The notes beneath the pieces were generated by a model that had not been told where the DNA came from, did no database searches, and saw nothing but the letters and a program-made list of their open reading frames with translations. Shown piece after piece: positions 43,663-53,489 of a DNA stretch of 64,000 nt; position 1 is the stretch's first letter; each line of letters starts with the position of its first letter. The position numbers and the translations under genes were made by a program. Source of the stretch: Pseudomonas paraglycinae (lineage in GTDB: Bacteria > Pseudomonadota > Gammaproteobacteria > Pseudomonadales > Pseudomonadaceae). Location: the NCBI RefSeq assembly GCF_021601625.1, contig NZ_BQHR01000019.1:1-64000 (forward strand). Reading direction: 5' to 3'.

Positions 43663-43854
43663 CCCTCACCCCAGCCCTCCCGAAGCGTCGGACCGCCCGG
43701 AGGGAGAGGGAGCTGACCGAGGTGTCTGAGGTTTGACATCGACCTGAAAGAACCAGTCGATTATGGATTCGGTAAAGCAGGTTCAGGTCGGCGTAACTCT
43801 GAAATATCCCCGGATCAGTCCCCTCTCCCTCCGGGAGAGGGTTAGGGTGAGGGG
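43663..43854. repeat. Intergenic inverted-repeat element, copy B
   Basis: About 192 bp bounded by CCCTCACCCCAGCCCTCC on the left and GGGAGAGGGTTAGGGTGAGG on the right. Internal stretches are shared with copy C: GAGGGAGAGGGAGC, GACCGAG, CATCGACCTGAAA, GTCGATT, TGGATTCGG and AATAT.CCCC. It lies between gcsR and the DUF5064 gene. The extended gcsR frame would translate it, which argues against the longer start. Confidence 0.8.
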
Positions 43855-43864
43855 CTTTTGGGGG

Positions 43865-44227
43865 TTACTCGAAATGCTCGGGATTGACCGGATCCCCGGA
43901 TTTCATATTCAACTTCATGCGGATGTCTTCAAACATCAGGTCGTAATGCTTGTGCACCGAGCCGATCTGGCTGTGGCTCTTGGGGATCCCGTACTTTTCG
44001 GCGATCTGCGTCACGTTACGAGCGAAGTTATAAGCTTCCTCCTTGGGCAGAAAGAACGGTTCGTTGACCTCTTTGCCCTGCATGCTGCCATGCAGGGTGA
44101 ACTGTATCCCTTTGCCTTTCTGGGGATCGGTGAACACTTCATAGTCGAGGTGCACGTTGTAATTGACGTCGTCGTCAGTCAACGCATGCCGCTCAATATG
44201 CAAATGACCGGGTTCGAACTGGGCCAT
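43865..44227 (-). CDS. DUF5064 family protein downstream of the arc operon
   Basis: The 120-residue soluble protein has no signal peptide or membrane segment, has several His and Asp residues (HLHIERHALTDDDVNYNVHL), and ends GDPVNPEHFE. I recognise it as the Pseudomonas-restricted DUF5064 family, without known function. It follows arcC in the same direction, 62 bp away, with GGAG near its ATG. An accessory role in arginine fermentation is only a guess from position. Confidence 0.75.
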   Translation of the reverse strand: MAQFEPGHLHIERHALTDDDVNYNVHLDYEVFTDPQKGKGIQFTLHGSMQGKEVNEPFFLPKEEAYNFARNVTQIAEKYGIPKSHSQIGSVHKHYDLMFEDIRMKLNMKSGDPVNPEHFE

Positions 44228-44255
44228 GGGTTTCTCCTTTCAAGGCATGGGAGAA

Positions 44256-44276
44256 GGGCAGACATGAAGTCTGCCC
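44256..44276 (-). other. Hairpin between arcC and the DUF5064 gene
   Basis: GGGCAGAC and GTCTGCCC form an eight-base stem around ATGAA. There is no T-run on the minus strand, so it may only partly end the arc transcript. Confidence 0.5.
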
Positions 44277-44289
44277 CCGGAGTTTCTTT

Positions 44290-45219
44290 TTATCGGTAGG
44301 TGATGCCCGGCGCTGCCGTGCTGACCCGCGTACCGGCGGTGCCCTGGACGATGGCTTCGATGTCCGAGAGCGAACCGATCACCGCGACCTTGCCAGTATG
44401 GCGTGCAAATTCACAGGCTGCCTGCACCTTCGGCCCCATGGAGCCGGCGGCGAAGCCCAGGCGTTCGAGTTCGTCCGGGTGGGCCTGGGCGATGGCTTTC
44501 TCGGTGGGTTTCTTGAAGTCGATGTACGCCGCGTTGACGTCGGTGGCGATCACCAGCAAGTCCGCCTCCAGCTGTTCGGCCAGCAGCGCCGAGCACAGGT
44601 CCTTGTCGATCACCGCTTCGATGCCTTGCAGCTTGCCGTGAGCGCCATACATGGTCGGGATGCCGCCACCACCGGCGCAGATCACGATGCTGCCCTTGTC
44701 CAGCAGCCACTTGATCGGGCGGATTTCAAAGATGCGTTTCGGCCGCGGGCTGGCCACCACACGGCGGAACTTGTCGCCGTCCGGGGCGATGGCCCAGCCT
44801 TTTTCAGCGGCGAGTTTTTCTGCTTCGGCCTTCTCGTAGACCGGGCCGATCGGTTTGGTCGGATTCTTGAAAGCCGGGTCGTTGGCATCGACTTCGACCT
44901 GGGTGAGCAGGGTGGCGAACGGGACTTCGAAGTCCAGCAGGTTGCCCAGTTCCTGTTCGATGATATAGCCGATCATGCCTTCGGTTTCGGCACCGAGCAC
45001 GTCCAGCGGGTAAGGGGTGACGGAAGTGTAGGCCGCCGCCTGCAACGACAGCAGGCCGACTTGCGGACCATTGCCGTGGGCGATGACCAGTTGGTTGCCG
45101 GGATGGATCTTGGCGATTTGCTCGGTGGCGATGCGGATGTTGGCGCGCTGGTTGTCAGCGGTCATCGGCTCACCACGGCGGAGCAGGGCGTTACCGCCCA
45201 GAGCTACGACGATACGCAT
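44290..45219 (-). CDS. arcC: Carbamate kinase
   Basis: The 309-residue enzyme makes ATP from carbamoyl phosphate and ADP, the energy-yielding step of the arginine deiminase pathway. Start [16 protein letters not shown] is the family N-terminus; [21 protein letters not shown] and [18 protein letters not shown] are typical. ATG 45219 is used. A 122-bp palindromic repeat separates it from arcB. Confidence 0.98.
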   Translation of the reverse strand: MRIVVALGGNALLRRGEPMTADNQRANIRIATEQIAKIHPGNQLVIAHGNGPQVGLLSLQAAAYTSVTPYPLDVLGAETEGMIGYIIEQELGNLLDFEVPFATLLTQVEVDANDPAFKNPTKPIGPVYEKAEAEKLAAEKGWAIAPDGDKFRRVVASPRPKRIFEIRPIKWLLDKGSIVICAGGGGIPTMYGAHGKLQGIEAVIDKDLCSALLAEQLEADLLVIATDVNAAYIDFKKPTEKAIAQAHPDELERLGFAAGSMGPKVQAACEFARHTGKVAVIGSLSDIEAIVQGTAGTRVSTAAPGITYR

Positions 45220-45248
45220 GGTGCATGTCCTTTTTTCGTGTTGATCGC

Positions 45249-45370
45249 TGATCGTTCCCACGTCGAGGCGTCGAACCGTCCGCGTGGGAATGCCGCCACG
45301 GACGCTCCGCGTCCGCTGTGACGCAGAGCGTCACCGGATGCATTCCCACGCGGGAGCGTGGGAACGATCA
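45249..45370. repeat. 122-bp palindromic repeat inside the arc operon
   Basis: The ends TGATCGTTCCCACG and CGTGGGAACGATCA are perfect inverted complements. Inside, nested inverted pairs such as CGCGTGGGAATG/CATTCCCACGCG and GACGCTCCGCGTCC and GACGCAGAGCGTCA give a branched palindrome. The motif resembles a repeat I recall as widespread in intergenic Pseudomonas DNA. Located between arcB and arcC, it would be transcribed as part of the operon. Confidence 0.85.
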
Positions 45371-45381
45371 TCTTCAGCCAG

Positions 45382-46392
45382 TTACAGGTCTGCCAAAGTC
45401 GACACCAGAATCGCCTTGATGGTGTGCATGCGGTTTTCCGCTTGCTCGAAGGCGATGCAGGCAGGCGACTCGAACACGTCGTCGGTCACTTCGATGCCGT
45501 TTTTCAGGTGTGGATACTGTTCGGCGATCTGTTTGCCGACCTTGGTATCGCTGTTGTGAAACGCCGGCAGGCAGTGCATGAACTTGGTGCGCGGGTTGCC
45601 GGTGGCTTTCATCAGCTCAGCGTTGACCTGATACGGCAGCAGTTGCTGGATTCGCTCGGCCCAGGCTTCCACCGGCTCGCCCATCGATACCCAGACATCG
45701 GTGTGGATGAAGTCCACGCCTTTGACCGCCGCTTTCGGGTCTTCGGTCAGGGTGATGCGGGCGCCGCTTTCCTCTGCGTATTTTTTGCAGCGATCGACCA
45801 GATCGTCGTGCGGCCACAGGGCTTTCGGCGCGCAGATGCGCACGTCCATGCCGAGTTTGGCGCCGATCAGCAGCAGCGAGTTGCCCATATTGTTGCGCGC
45901 GTCGCCCAGGTAGGCGTAGCTGATCTCGTGGATCGGCTTGTCGGCGTGCTCACGCATGGTCAGCACGTCGGCAATCATCTGGGTCGGGTGATATTCATCG
46001 GTCAGGCCGTTGAACACCGGCACGCCGGCGAACTTGGCCAGCTCTTCGACGATTTCCTGCTTGAAGCCACGGTACTCGATGGCGTCGTACATGCGACCCA
46101 GCACGCGGGCTGTGTCCTTCATGCTTTCCTTGTGGCCGATTTGCGAGGAGTTCGGGTCGATGTAGGTGACGTTGGCGCCCTGGTCATAAGCGGCGACTTC
46201 GAACGCGCAGCGGGTGCGGGTCGAGGTTTTTTCGAAGATCAGGGCGATGTTGTTGCCCTTCAGGTGTTGCTGCTCGGTGCCGGTGTACTTGGCGCGCTTG
46301 AGGTCGCGGGACAGGTCGAGCAGGTAGCGCAGCTCACGTGGGGTGTGGTGTTCCAGGCTGAGCAGGTTACGGTTGTGAATGTTGAACGCCAT
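45382..46392 (-). CDS. arcB: Ornithine carbamoyltransferase, catabolic
   Basis: The 336-residue enzyme splits citrulline with phosphate to ornithine and carbamoyl phosphate. The carbamoyl-phosphate loop is [13 protein letters not shown]; the ornithine site includes HCLPAFHN and DVWVSMG. The length and [17 protein letters not shown] start fit the catabolic ArcB type, and its place in arcDABC sets the direction. AAGGAG precedes the ATG. Confidence 0.97.
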   Translation of the reverse strand: MAFNIHNRNLLSLEHHTPRELRYLLDLSRDLKRAKYTGTEQQHLKGNNIALIFEKTSTRTRCAFEVAAYDQGANVTYIDPNSSQIGHKESMKDTARVLGRMYDAIEYRGFKQEIVEELAKFAGVPVFNGLTDEYHPTQMIADVLTMREHADKPIHEISYAYLGDARNNMGNSLLLIGAKLGMDVRICAPKALWPHDDLVDRCKKYAEESGARITLTEDPKAAVKGVDFIHTDVWVSMGEPVEAWAERIQQLLPYQVNAELMKATGNPRTKFMHCLPAFHNSDTKVGKQIAEQYPHLKNGIEVTDDVFESPACIAFEQAENRMHTIKAILVSTLADL

Positions 46393-46420
46393 GATGATTC
46401 TCCTTGGATTCGGTAATCGG

Positions 46421-46450
46421 CCCGGCCGCTACGGGATAGGTGCGGCCGGG
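46421..46450 (-). other. Intercistronic hairpin between arcA and arcB
   Basis: CCCGGCCGC pairs perfectly with GCGGCCGGG around a 12-base loop in the 69-bp gap. The arc mRNA of P. aeruginosa is known to be processed into smaller species; this stem may protect the 3' end of an arcDA fragment. Confidence 0.6.
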
Positions 46451-46461
46451 GAGATGGTCGT

Positions 46462-47718
46462 TTAGTAATCGATAGGGTCGCGGATGATCGGGCAAGTCAT
46501 GCAGTGGCCGCCGCCGCGGCCACGACCGAGTTCGCCGGCGCTGATGGTGATGACCTCCACGCCCGCCTTGCGAAGCAGGGTGTTGGTGTAGGTGTTGCGG
46601 TCGTAGCCGATGACCACGCCCGGCTCCACGGCCACCACGTTGTTGCCGTCATCCCATTGCTCGCGTTCGGCGGCGAAGCTGTTGCCGCCGGTTTCGACGA
46701 CGCGCAGTTTCGGCAGGTTGAGGGCTTTGGCCACGACGTCGAGGAAGGTGCCTTCTTCGCGACGGATGTCGATGCCGCCCTGTTTGCTTTCGTCAGGGCG
46801 CAGGGTGAAGGCTACGATCTGGTTGACCACTTCCGGGAAGATCGTGACGAGGTCGCGGTCGCAGAAGCTGAACACGGTATCCAGGTGCATCGCCGCTCGA
46901 GACTTCGGCAGGCCAGCGACGATGACTTTTTCCACGGCCTTGTTCTTGAACAGGTTCAGTGCCAGTTGGCCGATGGCCTGACGGGATGAACGCTCGCCCA
47001 TACCGATCAGCACCACGCCGTTGCCGATTGGCATGACGTCGCCGCCTTCGAGGGTCGAGCTGCCGTGATCCTTGTCCGGATCGCCGTACCAGATCTCGAA
47101 CTCGGCGTTGGTGAACTGCGGATGGAATTTGTAGATGGCGGTGGTCAGCAGCGTTTCCTGACGACGCGCCGGCCAGTACATCGGGTTCAGCGTCACGCCA
47201 CCGTAAATCCAGCAGGTGGTGTCGCGGGTGAACTGGGTGTTCGGCAGCGGCGGCAGAATGAAACTGGAGTGGCCGAGGAAGTCGCGGAACATCTGGATGG
47301 TCTTGCCACCGAAGCTGTCCGGCAGGTCGTCGGCGGACACGCCGCCAATCAGGAATTCGGCGATGTGTCGCGGCTCCAGGCTTTTCAGCCAGGATTTGAC
47401 TTCGTTGATCAGGCCCAGGCCCACCGAATCGGCGGTGACCTTGCGATCGAGGATCCAGTCCAGTGCTTCGGGGTTGCCGACGATGTCGGTCAGCAGGTTG
47501 TGCATTTCCAGCACGTCGATCCCGCGCTCACGCATCTTGGTCACGAAGTCGAAGTGGTCGCGCTTGGCCTGGGCGACCCACAGCACGTCATCGAACAGCA
47601 GTTCATCGCAGTTGTTCGGGGTCAGCCGCTGATGGGCCAGACCTGGGGAGCAAACCATGACTTTGCGCAGTTTGCCGGCTTCGGAATGGACGCCGTACTT
47701 AACTTTTTCCGTGGTCAT
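46462..47718 (-). CDS. arcA: Arginine deiminase
   Basis: The 418-residue enzyme hydrolyses arginine to citrulline and ammonia. The catalytic nucleophile is C406 in [10 protein letters not shown], matching Cys406 of the P. aeruginosa enzyme; [13 protein letters not shown] and [16 protein letters not shown] are further active-site regions. GGAGGATC precedes the ATG, a very strong ribosome site. It is the second gene of the operon, 34 bp after arcD. Confidence 0.98.
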   Translation of the reverse strand: MTTEKVKYGVHSEAGKLRKVMVCSPGLAHQRLTPNNCDELLFDDVLWVAQAKRDHFDFVTKMRERGIDVLEMHNLLTDIVGNPEALDWILDRKVTADSVGLGLINEVKSWLKSLEPRHIAEFLIGGVSADDLPDSFGGKTIQMFRDFLGHSSFILPPLPNTQFTRDTTCWIYGGVTLNPMYWPARRQETLLTTAIYKFHPQFTNAEFEIWYGDPDKDHGSSTLEGGDVMPIGNGVVLIGMGERSSRQAIGQLALNLFKNKAVEKVIVAGLPKSRAAMHLDTVFSFCDRDLVTIFPEVVNQIVAFTLRPDESKQGGIDIRREEGTFLDVVAKALNLPKLRVVETGGNSFAAEREQWDDGNNVVAVEPGVVIGYDRNTYTNTLLRKAGVEVITISAGELGRGRGGGHCMTCPIIRDPIDY

Positions 47719-47752
47719 TTCAGTGATCCTCCAGAGAGAAAACGTTGGGCAA

Positions 47753-49180
47753 TTACAGAGTCAGGAAGCCGTCATACAGTCCGTAGGCTGCCACCAGGGC
47801 GCCCACGACCACTGCGGCGAAAATCAGCTTCTCGACGTTGGTGAAAACCGGTTGTTTGAGTTCGAGCTTGGCCTTGGCGAACAGGATCGCGCCGGGGGCA
47901 TAGAGCAGGGCCGACAGCAGCAGGTACTTCACGCCGCCGGCGTAGAGCAGCCACACCGCGTAGATCAGGGCGATGGCGCCGATGATCAGGTCCTTGCGCC
48001 GTTCGGCCGCGAAGCCTTCGTAGCTTTCGCCGCGCACCGCCAGCAGCAGGGCGTAGGCCGCCGACCACAGGTACGGCACCAGAATCATCGAAGTGGCGAG
48101 GTAGATCAGCGACAGGTAAGTGCTGGCCGAGAACAGGGTGATGATCAGGAACAGCTGCACCATCGCGTTGGTCAGCCACAGGGCGTTGACCGGCACGTGG
48201 TTGGCGTTCTCCTTGCGCAGGAACTCCGGCATGGTGTGGTCCTTGGCGGCGGCGAACATGATCTCCGCACACAGCAGCACCCACGACAGCAACGCCCCAA
48301 GCAGCGAGATGATCAGACCGACGCTGATCAGCACCGCGCCCCAGTGACCGACCACGTGCTCCAGCACGGCGGCCATCGACGGGTTCTGCAGTTTGGCCAG
48401 TTCCGGCTGAGTCATGATGCCCAGCGACAGCACGTTCACCAGCACCAGGAACAGCAGCACGGTGATGAAACCGATCACGGTGGCTTTACCCACGTCCGAA
48501 CGTTTTTCCGCCCGGGCCGAGAAGATGCTCGCGCCTTCGATGCCGATGAACACCCACACGGTGACCAGCATCATGTTGCGCACCTGGTTCATCACGCTGC
48601 CCAGATCCGGGTTTTTCACGCCCCAGATGTCAGCGGTAAAGATGTCCAGTTTGAAGGCGAAGATCGCGATCAGCACGAACAGCAGCAGCGGCACGACCTT
48701 GGCGACAGTGGTCACGAGGTTGATGAACGCCGCTTCCTTGATCCCGCGCAGCACCAGAAAGTGCACGCCCCACAGCAGGACAGAGGCGCCGATCACGGCA
48801 GCAACGGTGTTGCCTTCCCCAAAAACCGGAAAGAAGTAGCCGAGGGTGCTGAACAGCAGAACGAAGTAACCGACGTTGCCCAGCCAGGCGCTGATCCAGT
48901 AACCCCAGGCCGAAGAGAAACCCATGTAATCGCCGAAACCGGCCTTGGCGTAGGCGTAGACACCGCCGTCCAGGTCAGGCTTGCGATTGGCGAGGGTTTG
49001 AAAGACGAAAGCGAGGGTGAGCATGCCGACTGCGGTGATGGCCCAGCCAATCAGGACCGCGCCGACGTCGGCACTGGCGGCCATGTTTTGTGGCAAAGAG
49101 AATATCCCGCCACCGATCATTGAACCGACTACCAATGCAACCAGTGCACCTAGTCGTAGTTTTCCGGGAGCTTCAGACAT
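47753..49180 (-). CDS. arcD: Arginine/ornithine antiporter ArcD
   Basis: The 475-residue inner-membrane APC-superfamily antiporter has about 12-13 hydrophobic segments and the N-terminal motif [18 protein letters not shown] of the amino-acid/polyamine exchangers. It brings in arginine against ornithine without energy cost. ATG 49180 is chosen over an in-frame upstream start; GGAG lies upstream. It leads the operon, behind an ANR-like box. Confidence 0.96.
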   Translation of the reverse strand: MSEAPGKLRLGALVALVVGSMIGGGIFSLPQNMAASADVGAVLIGWAITAVGMLTLAFVFQTLANRKPDLDGGVYAYAKAGFGDYMGFSSAWGYWISAWLGNVGYFVLLFSTLGYFFPVFGEGNTVAAVIGASVLLWGVHFLVLRGIKEAAFINLVTTVAKVVPLLLFVLIAIFAFKLDIFTADIWGVKNPDLGSVMNQVRNMMLVTVWVFIGIEGASIFSARAEKRSDVGKATVIGFITVLLFLVLVNVLSLGIMTQPELAKLQNPSMAAVLEHVVGHWGAVLISVGLIISLLGALLSWVLLCAEIMFAAAKDHTMPEFLRKENANHVPVNALWLTNAMVQLFLIITLFSASTYLSLIYLATSMILVPYLWSAAYALLLAVRGESYEGFAAERRKDLIIGAIALIYAVWLLYAGGVKYLLLSALLYAPGAILFAKAKLELKQPVFTNVEKLIFAAVVVGALVAAYGLYDGFLTL

Positions 49181-49630
49181 TGCATGACTCCATTGCAGGA
49201 GAGAAGAGTTCACAGCGTAGTTCTGTTGGCTTTTCAAACAGCTGACTTAGATCAGTGCATGGTCACATTCCATTGTTAATGAATGACTTATGAAACGTCT
49301 GAAGGCATAAAGCTATTGTCTGGAAGGCCCGTCCTAGAGGCGTTTTGTCAAAAGTGGTTAAGAATGGATCCTATTACTTTCGAATTATCACGCTAGTTCC
49401 TTTTCAGGTTTTGGCAAATTTTTCACCGCTGTTTTCAGTACAGAATTGATTTATTAGGATTCGCGCACAAAACTGTCTGAGCGTGCTACGGCGTTAGCGC
49501 CAATGGCTATATATAAAGGGCGCAAGTTGGCGTTATTCAATAAACGTCATTACGCTTTATCCATTTAGTTAAAAGCCGGTTGCATAACGGTTTCGCGGCA
49601 TTCGCCGCTCTGGAACTTGGAGACGCTGGA
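49181..49630. other. Divergent promoter region between the two antiporter genes
   Basis: These 450 bp are AT-richer than the flanks and hold no gene. The ANR-like box near arcD is listed separately. On the plus side a TATATATAAAGG at about 49507-49518 is a candidate -10 for the second antiporter, without a good -35. I could not identify a convincing ArgR site. Confidence 0.5.
49242..49255. promoter_or_regulatory. ANR/FNR-type box upstream of arcD
   Basis: CTGAC-TTAG-ATCAG resembles the ANR/FNR motif TTGAT-N4-ATCAA and is even closer to TTGAC-N4-ATCAG, which I recall for the P. aeruginosa arc promoter. If it is centred at -41.5, transcription would start near 49207, and a -10-like TACGCT (minus strand, 49214-49219) fits. 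Confidence 0.65.
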
Positions 49631-51058
49631 ATGTCGCAACCGACGCAAAAGCTGCGCCTTGGCGCACTGATCGCCCTGGTGGTGGGTTCGATGATTGGCG
49701 GGGGGATATTTTCCCTGCCGCAGAACATGGCAGCCCGGGCTGATGCCGGGGCCATCCTGATCGGCTGGGGCATCACCGCAATCGGCATGCTCACCCTGGC
49801 CTTCGTGTTCCAGACCCTGGCCAATCGCAAACCGGAACTGGACTCCGGCGTGTATGCCTACGCCAAGGCCGGGTTCGGCGACTACATGGGGTTCTCTTCG
49901 GCGTGGGGTTACTGGATCAGCGCCTGGCTGGGTAACGTCGGGTATTTCGTGTTGCTGTTCAGCACCCTCGGCTACTTCTTTCCGGTCTTCGGCCAGGGCA
50001 ATACGCCGATTGCCATCGGCTGCGCTTCGGTGTTGCTGTGGGCCGTGCACTTTCTGGTGATGCGCGGGATCAAGGAGGCAGCGCTGATCAATCAGCTGAC
50101 CACGGTGGCCAAGATCATTCCGTTGATCATGTTCGTGGTCATCGCCGCCGTGGCCTTCAAGGCGGACGTGTTTACCCGCGACATCTGGGGCCGCAGCAAC
50201 CCGAATTTCGGCGGCGTGATGGATCAGGTGCGCAACATGATGCTGGTCACCGTGTTCGTGTTCATCGGTATCGAAGGCGCCAGCGTTTACTCGGCACGGG
50301 CGGAGAAGCGCTCGGATGTGGGCCGGGCCACGGTGATCGGTTTCATCGGTGTGCTGGCGCTGCTGGTGCTGGTCAATGTGTTGTCGCTGGGGATCATGAG
50401 CCAGCCGGAACTGGCGACCTTGCAGAACCCGTCGCTGGCCGCCGTACTGGAACACATCGTCGGGCCATGGGGCGCACTGCTGATCAGCGTGGGCCTGGCC
50501 ATTTCGTTGCTCGGTGCGTTGCTGTCGTGGGCGCTGTTGTGCGCGGAGATCCTGTTCGCCACCGCCAAGGACAACACGATGCCGGCGTTCCTGAAGAAGG
50601 AAAACGCCAACCATGTGCCGGTCAATGCGTTGTGGCTGACCAACGTGATGATCCAGATTTTCCTCCTGATCACGCTGTTTTCCGCCGGCACTTACACCAG
50701 CCTGATTTACCTCGCCTCCTCGATGATTCTGGTGCCGTATCTGTGGTCGGCGGCCTACGCCGTATTGCTCAGCGGACGGGGGGAAACCTATGAACATGCC
50801 TCCGCCGAACGCACCAAGGATCTGCTGATCGGCGGCATCGCGCTGTGTTACGCGGTGTGGCTGTTGTATGCCGGCGGGGTGAAATACCTGCTGCTGTCGG
50901 CGCTGCTGTATGCGCCGGGGGTGATCCTGTTCGCCAAGGCCAAACATGAGCAGGGCGAGCCGCTGTTCACCACGCTCGAGAAGGGGATTTTCACCTGCGT
51001 GATCGCCGGGGCCGGGCTCGCGGCGTATGGGTTGTACAGCGGCGTGTTATCCCTGTGA
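49631..51058 (+). CDS. Second arginine/ornithine-type antiporter (ArcD paralogue)
   Basis: The 475-residue APC-family antiporter is the same length as ArcD and closely similar across its whole length (both share [18 protein letters not shown] and [20 protein letters not shown]). It reads divergently from arcDABC. Start ATG 49631 (MSQPTQKLRLG) follows GGAG. It likely arose by duplication and may have a different substrate or expression. Its TGA overlaps the GTG start of the broken alkA by three of four bases (GTGA). Confidence 0.9.
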   Translation: MSQPTQKLRLGALIALVVGSMIGGGIFSLPQNMAARADAGAILIGWGITAIGMLTLAFVFQTLANRKPELDSGVYAYAKAGFGDYMGFSSAWGYWISAWLGNVGYFVLLFSTLGYFFPVFGQGNTPIAIGCASVLLWAVHFLVMRGIKEAALINQLTTVAKIIPLIMFVVIAAVAFKADVFTRDIWGRSNPNFGGVMDQVRNMMLVTVFVFIGIEGASVYSARAEKRSDVGRATVIGFIGVLALLVLVNVLSLGIMSQPELATLQNPSLAAVLEHIVGPWGALLISVGLAISLLGALLSWALLCAEILFATAKDNTMPAFLKKENANHVPVNALWLTNVMIQIFLLITLFSAGTYTSLIYLASSMILVPYLWSAAYAVLLSGRGETYEHASAERTKDLLIGGIALCYAVWLLYAGGVKYLLLSALLYAPGVILFAKAKHEQGEPLFTTLEKGIFTCVIAGAGLAAYGLYSGVLSL

Positions 51059-51906
51059 GATTGCGGCTCGACTATCAGGGATCCTGCGACTGGCCGGCAA
51101 TGCTCGAGTTTCTCGCGGCCCGCGCAGTGGTCGGGATGGAGACGGTGGCCGATGGCGTGTATTCGCGCAGCATCGGGTTGAACGGGTTTCACGGCACGGT
51201 TTCGGTCTGGCCCGGTGACGGTGATGCGCTGGAGGTGGAGCTGGATTTCCCGGATCCGTCGGCGGTTCCCGAGATTGTTGCGCGTTTGCGACGGATGTTT
51301 GATCTGGATGCGGATCTACCCACGATGTAGCGGCATCTGGCGGTAGATCCGCTGCTGGCGCGGCTGATCGCCGAACGGCCGGGGTTGCGGGTGCCGGGGG
51401 CGTGGGATGGTCTGGAACTGGCGTTTCGCGCGGTGCTGGGGCAGCAGATCACCGTGGTGGCGGCGATTCGACTGGCGGGGAAACTGGTGGCGCAGTATGG
51501 CGAGCCTTTGCGTTCTTCAGTGCCGGGCCTGACCCACGTCTTTCCTCAGGCAAAGGTTTTGGCAAACGCTGATCTGGCGGCGCTGGGCATGCCGAAAAGT
51601 CGCGGGCGGACCTTGTCCGGGGTGGCGCAGGCGTCATTGGACGATCCGCTGCTGTTTGCCTCCGGGACGGCGCGGTTGCTGGCGCTGCACGGGATTGGCG
51701 ACTGGACGGCGCAGTACATTGCCCTGCGCCAGTTGCGGGACATGGACGGGTTTCCGACTGGCGATGTGGGGTTGCTGCGGGCGCTGGAAGTGCTGGAGGG
51801 GGAACGGGTGACGGCGCGGGAGTTGTCTGTTCGGGCTGAAGCCTGGCGGCCGTTTCGGGGGTATGCGGCGCAGGTGTTGTGGGCTTCTTTGAGCCGATTC
51901 GACTGA
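51055..51906 (+). pseudogene. alkA: DNA-3-methyladenine glycosylase II (AlkA-like) interrupted by one in-frame TAG
   Basis: A single frame of 284 codons, the normal AlkA length, runs from GTG 51055 to TGA 51906 except for TAG at codon 92 (51328-51330). The first part (DWPAMLEFLAARAVVGMETV...RMFDLDADLPTM) is the AlkA N-terminal domain; the rest (RHLAVDPLLARLIAERPGLR, FRAVLGQQITVVAA, LHGIGDWTAQYIALR, GFPTGDVGLLRAL with the catalytic-type Asp) is the helix-hairpin-helix glycosylase domain. The frame is intact on both sides, so one substitution broke it. The catalytic half has an internal in-frame GTG at 51385 but little sign of its own ribosome site. Sequencing error is possible. Confidence 0.85.
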
Positions 51907-51934
51907 GTTTTTCGTTTTCGACTTGAAACCCATG

Positions 51935-52110
51935 CCCTCACCCCAGCCCTCTCCCGGAGGGAGAGGGAGCCGACCGAGTTGTCTCGCATCATCCATCGAC
52001 CTGAAAAATCGAGTCGATTTTGGATTCGGCGAGAAAGGGTCAAGTCGGTGTACTTCTCAAATATTCCCCAATCGGCTCCCTCTCCCCCCGGGAGAGGGCT
52101 GGGGTGAGGG
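51935..52110. repeat. Intergenic inverted-repeat element, copy C
   Basis: About 176 bp with ends CCCTCACCCCAGCCCTCTCC and GGAGAGGGCTGGGGTGAGGG, perfect inverted complements over about 20 bp. The interior shares blocks with copy B in the same order. It lies between the convergent alkA remnant and CoA-transferase gene. Confidence 0.85.
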
Positions 52111-52136
52111 CAGCGATCTCAAACCATGCACAAATC

Positions 52137-53486
52137 TCAAAACCACTGCGGACGATGCGACCCCAACTCAGTCGCCGGCAAAGCCCACTGCAACGGCGCT
52201 CCAGCAATACGCAGCGGCGTTTGAAGCCGACGTGCCGGCCCCCATGGCGTGTGTTCCATCTGTAAGCTCTGGTCCTTTGCCTCCTCCGGACGCAACGCTT
52301 CGTCCGTCCCAGCCCCACGCTCAACCAACAACTTCGCCGTCCGCGCCAGCGACAACCGTGCCGATCCACCTCGACCACTGCGTAACCGTTCAGCCAGCAA
52401 CCGAATCACACTCGCCGCCATCAGATACCCCGTCGCATGATCCAGCGCCTGCACCGGCAGCGGTGTCGGTTTGTCCGCTTGCTTCCAGCGCTGTCCGGCC
52501 TCGGCAATCCCGCTGCTCATCTGCACCAGACTGTCGAAGCCCCGACGGTTCTGCCACGGGCCGCTCCAGCCGTAGGCGTTGAGGCAGACATCGATCAGCC
52601 CCGGCGCCAGTTGCCGGCGGCGTTCAGCGCCGAAGCCAAGATGTTCAAGGGCGTCGGCGCGATAACCGTGCAGAAGAATGTCGGCATCCTTGAGCAGGCT
52701 TTCGAATACTGCGCGATCTGCCGGAGCATGCAGATCCAGTCGCGCACAACGTTTGCCGAGGGTCACTTCCGGCACCACGCCGGGTTCATTCCAGGTCGGC
52801 GGGTCGATGCGCAGCACGTTGGCGCCCAGCCCTGCAAGAAAGCGGCTGGCGGTCGGGCCAGCCAGTACGCGAGTCAGGTCGAGCACCTTGAGCCCGGCCA
52901 ATGGCCGCTCCACCGAGCCTTGCCAGGGTTGATGACTTACGTTTTTCTCATCACTGAAATGCACCAAGGGTTCGGCATTCACCGCCAGCCCTTGGGGATG
53001 CTTCTGCCACTGTTCCCAGCTGCGCATTTCAGCCGCACAGCCCTTGGCCTCGACCACCGCTCGCTCCAGATCGGCACTGGCCCACTGCGCGACTTTCGCC
53101 GCCATTGCCGCGCGGTCGGCACAGGCACCGAGCACGCGTTCAGCGGCGGCGCGGTGATGCGGGGCGTTGGTGTGCAGGCGGATCCAGCCGTCTCGGGTTG
53201 CGTAGTCGCCGGCCACCGGATCCCACAGCGGCGGCACTTCCCAGCCGATCGGTCGCAGCGAGGTGGCGAACCAGAACGAGGCGAGGCGGCGGTCGACTTC
53301 TACAGTGGGCAAGTCGCCGGTTTGCTGCTGAAGGAGTTCGGCGACAGCTTGCCCGGCAACGGCGATGCTCGCGCAGGCAAGGTCGGTGACGGCAAACGCC
53401 GAAGGTAGGGCGCCCTCGCCAGTGAACGGAATCGGCGTGGGGGACAAGCCGATTGCGGCTTGAATGGACATGAGCAGATCAGTCAT
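52137..53486 (-). CDS. Class III CoA-transferase family protein (CaiB/BaiF)
   Basis: The 449-residue cytoplasmic protein has the family core GLKVLDLTRVLAGPTASRFLAGLGANVLRIDPP, followed by KRCARLDLHAPADRAVFESL and ADILLHGYRADALEHLGFG. Class III enzymes move CoA between carboxylic acids. Before the core there is an N-terminal region of about 200 residues that I do not recognise as a second copy of the domain, so this may be a divergent or two-domain member. Substrate unknown. ATG 53486 (MTDLLMSIQAAIG) is chosen; a hairpin overlaps its ribosome site. Confidence 0.85.
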   Translation of the reverse strand: MTDLLMSIQAAIGLSPTPIPFTGEGALPSAFAVTDLACASIAVAGQAVAELLQQQTGDLPTVEVDRRLASFWFATSLRPIGWEVPPLWDPVAGDYATRDGWIRLHTNAPHHRAAAERVLGACADRAAMAAKVAQWASADLERAVVEAKGCAAEMRSWEQWQKHPQGLAVNAEPLVHFSDEKNVSHQPWQGSVERPLAGLKVLDLTRVLAGPTASRFLAGLGANVLRIDPPTWNEPGVVPEVTLGKRCARLDLHAPADRAVFESLLKDADILLHGYRADALEHLGFGAERRRQLAPGLIDVCLNAYGWSGPWQNRRGFDSLVQMSSGIAEAGQRWKQADKPTPLPVQALDHATGYLMAASVIRLLAERLRSGRGGSARLSLARTAKLLVERGAGTDEALRPEEAKDQSLQMEHTPWGPARRLQTPLRIAGAPLQWALPATELGSHRPQWF

Positions 53487-53489
53487 CGA

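Noticed and set aside
43605-43739. A longer N-terminus for GcsR
   Set aside because: The extra 45 codons translate a repeat element (PLPPGG...REGWGEG) and precede the normal ACT-domain start at 43604.
51385-51906. A separate 173-residue glycosylase gene
   Set aside because: It is in the same frame as the preceding AlkA N-terminal part and starts within a conserved segment, so it is the rest of one broken gene.
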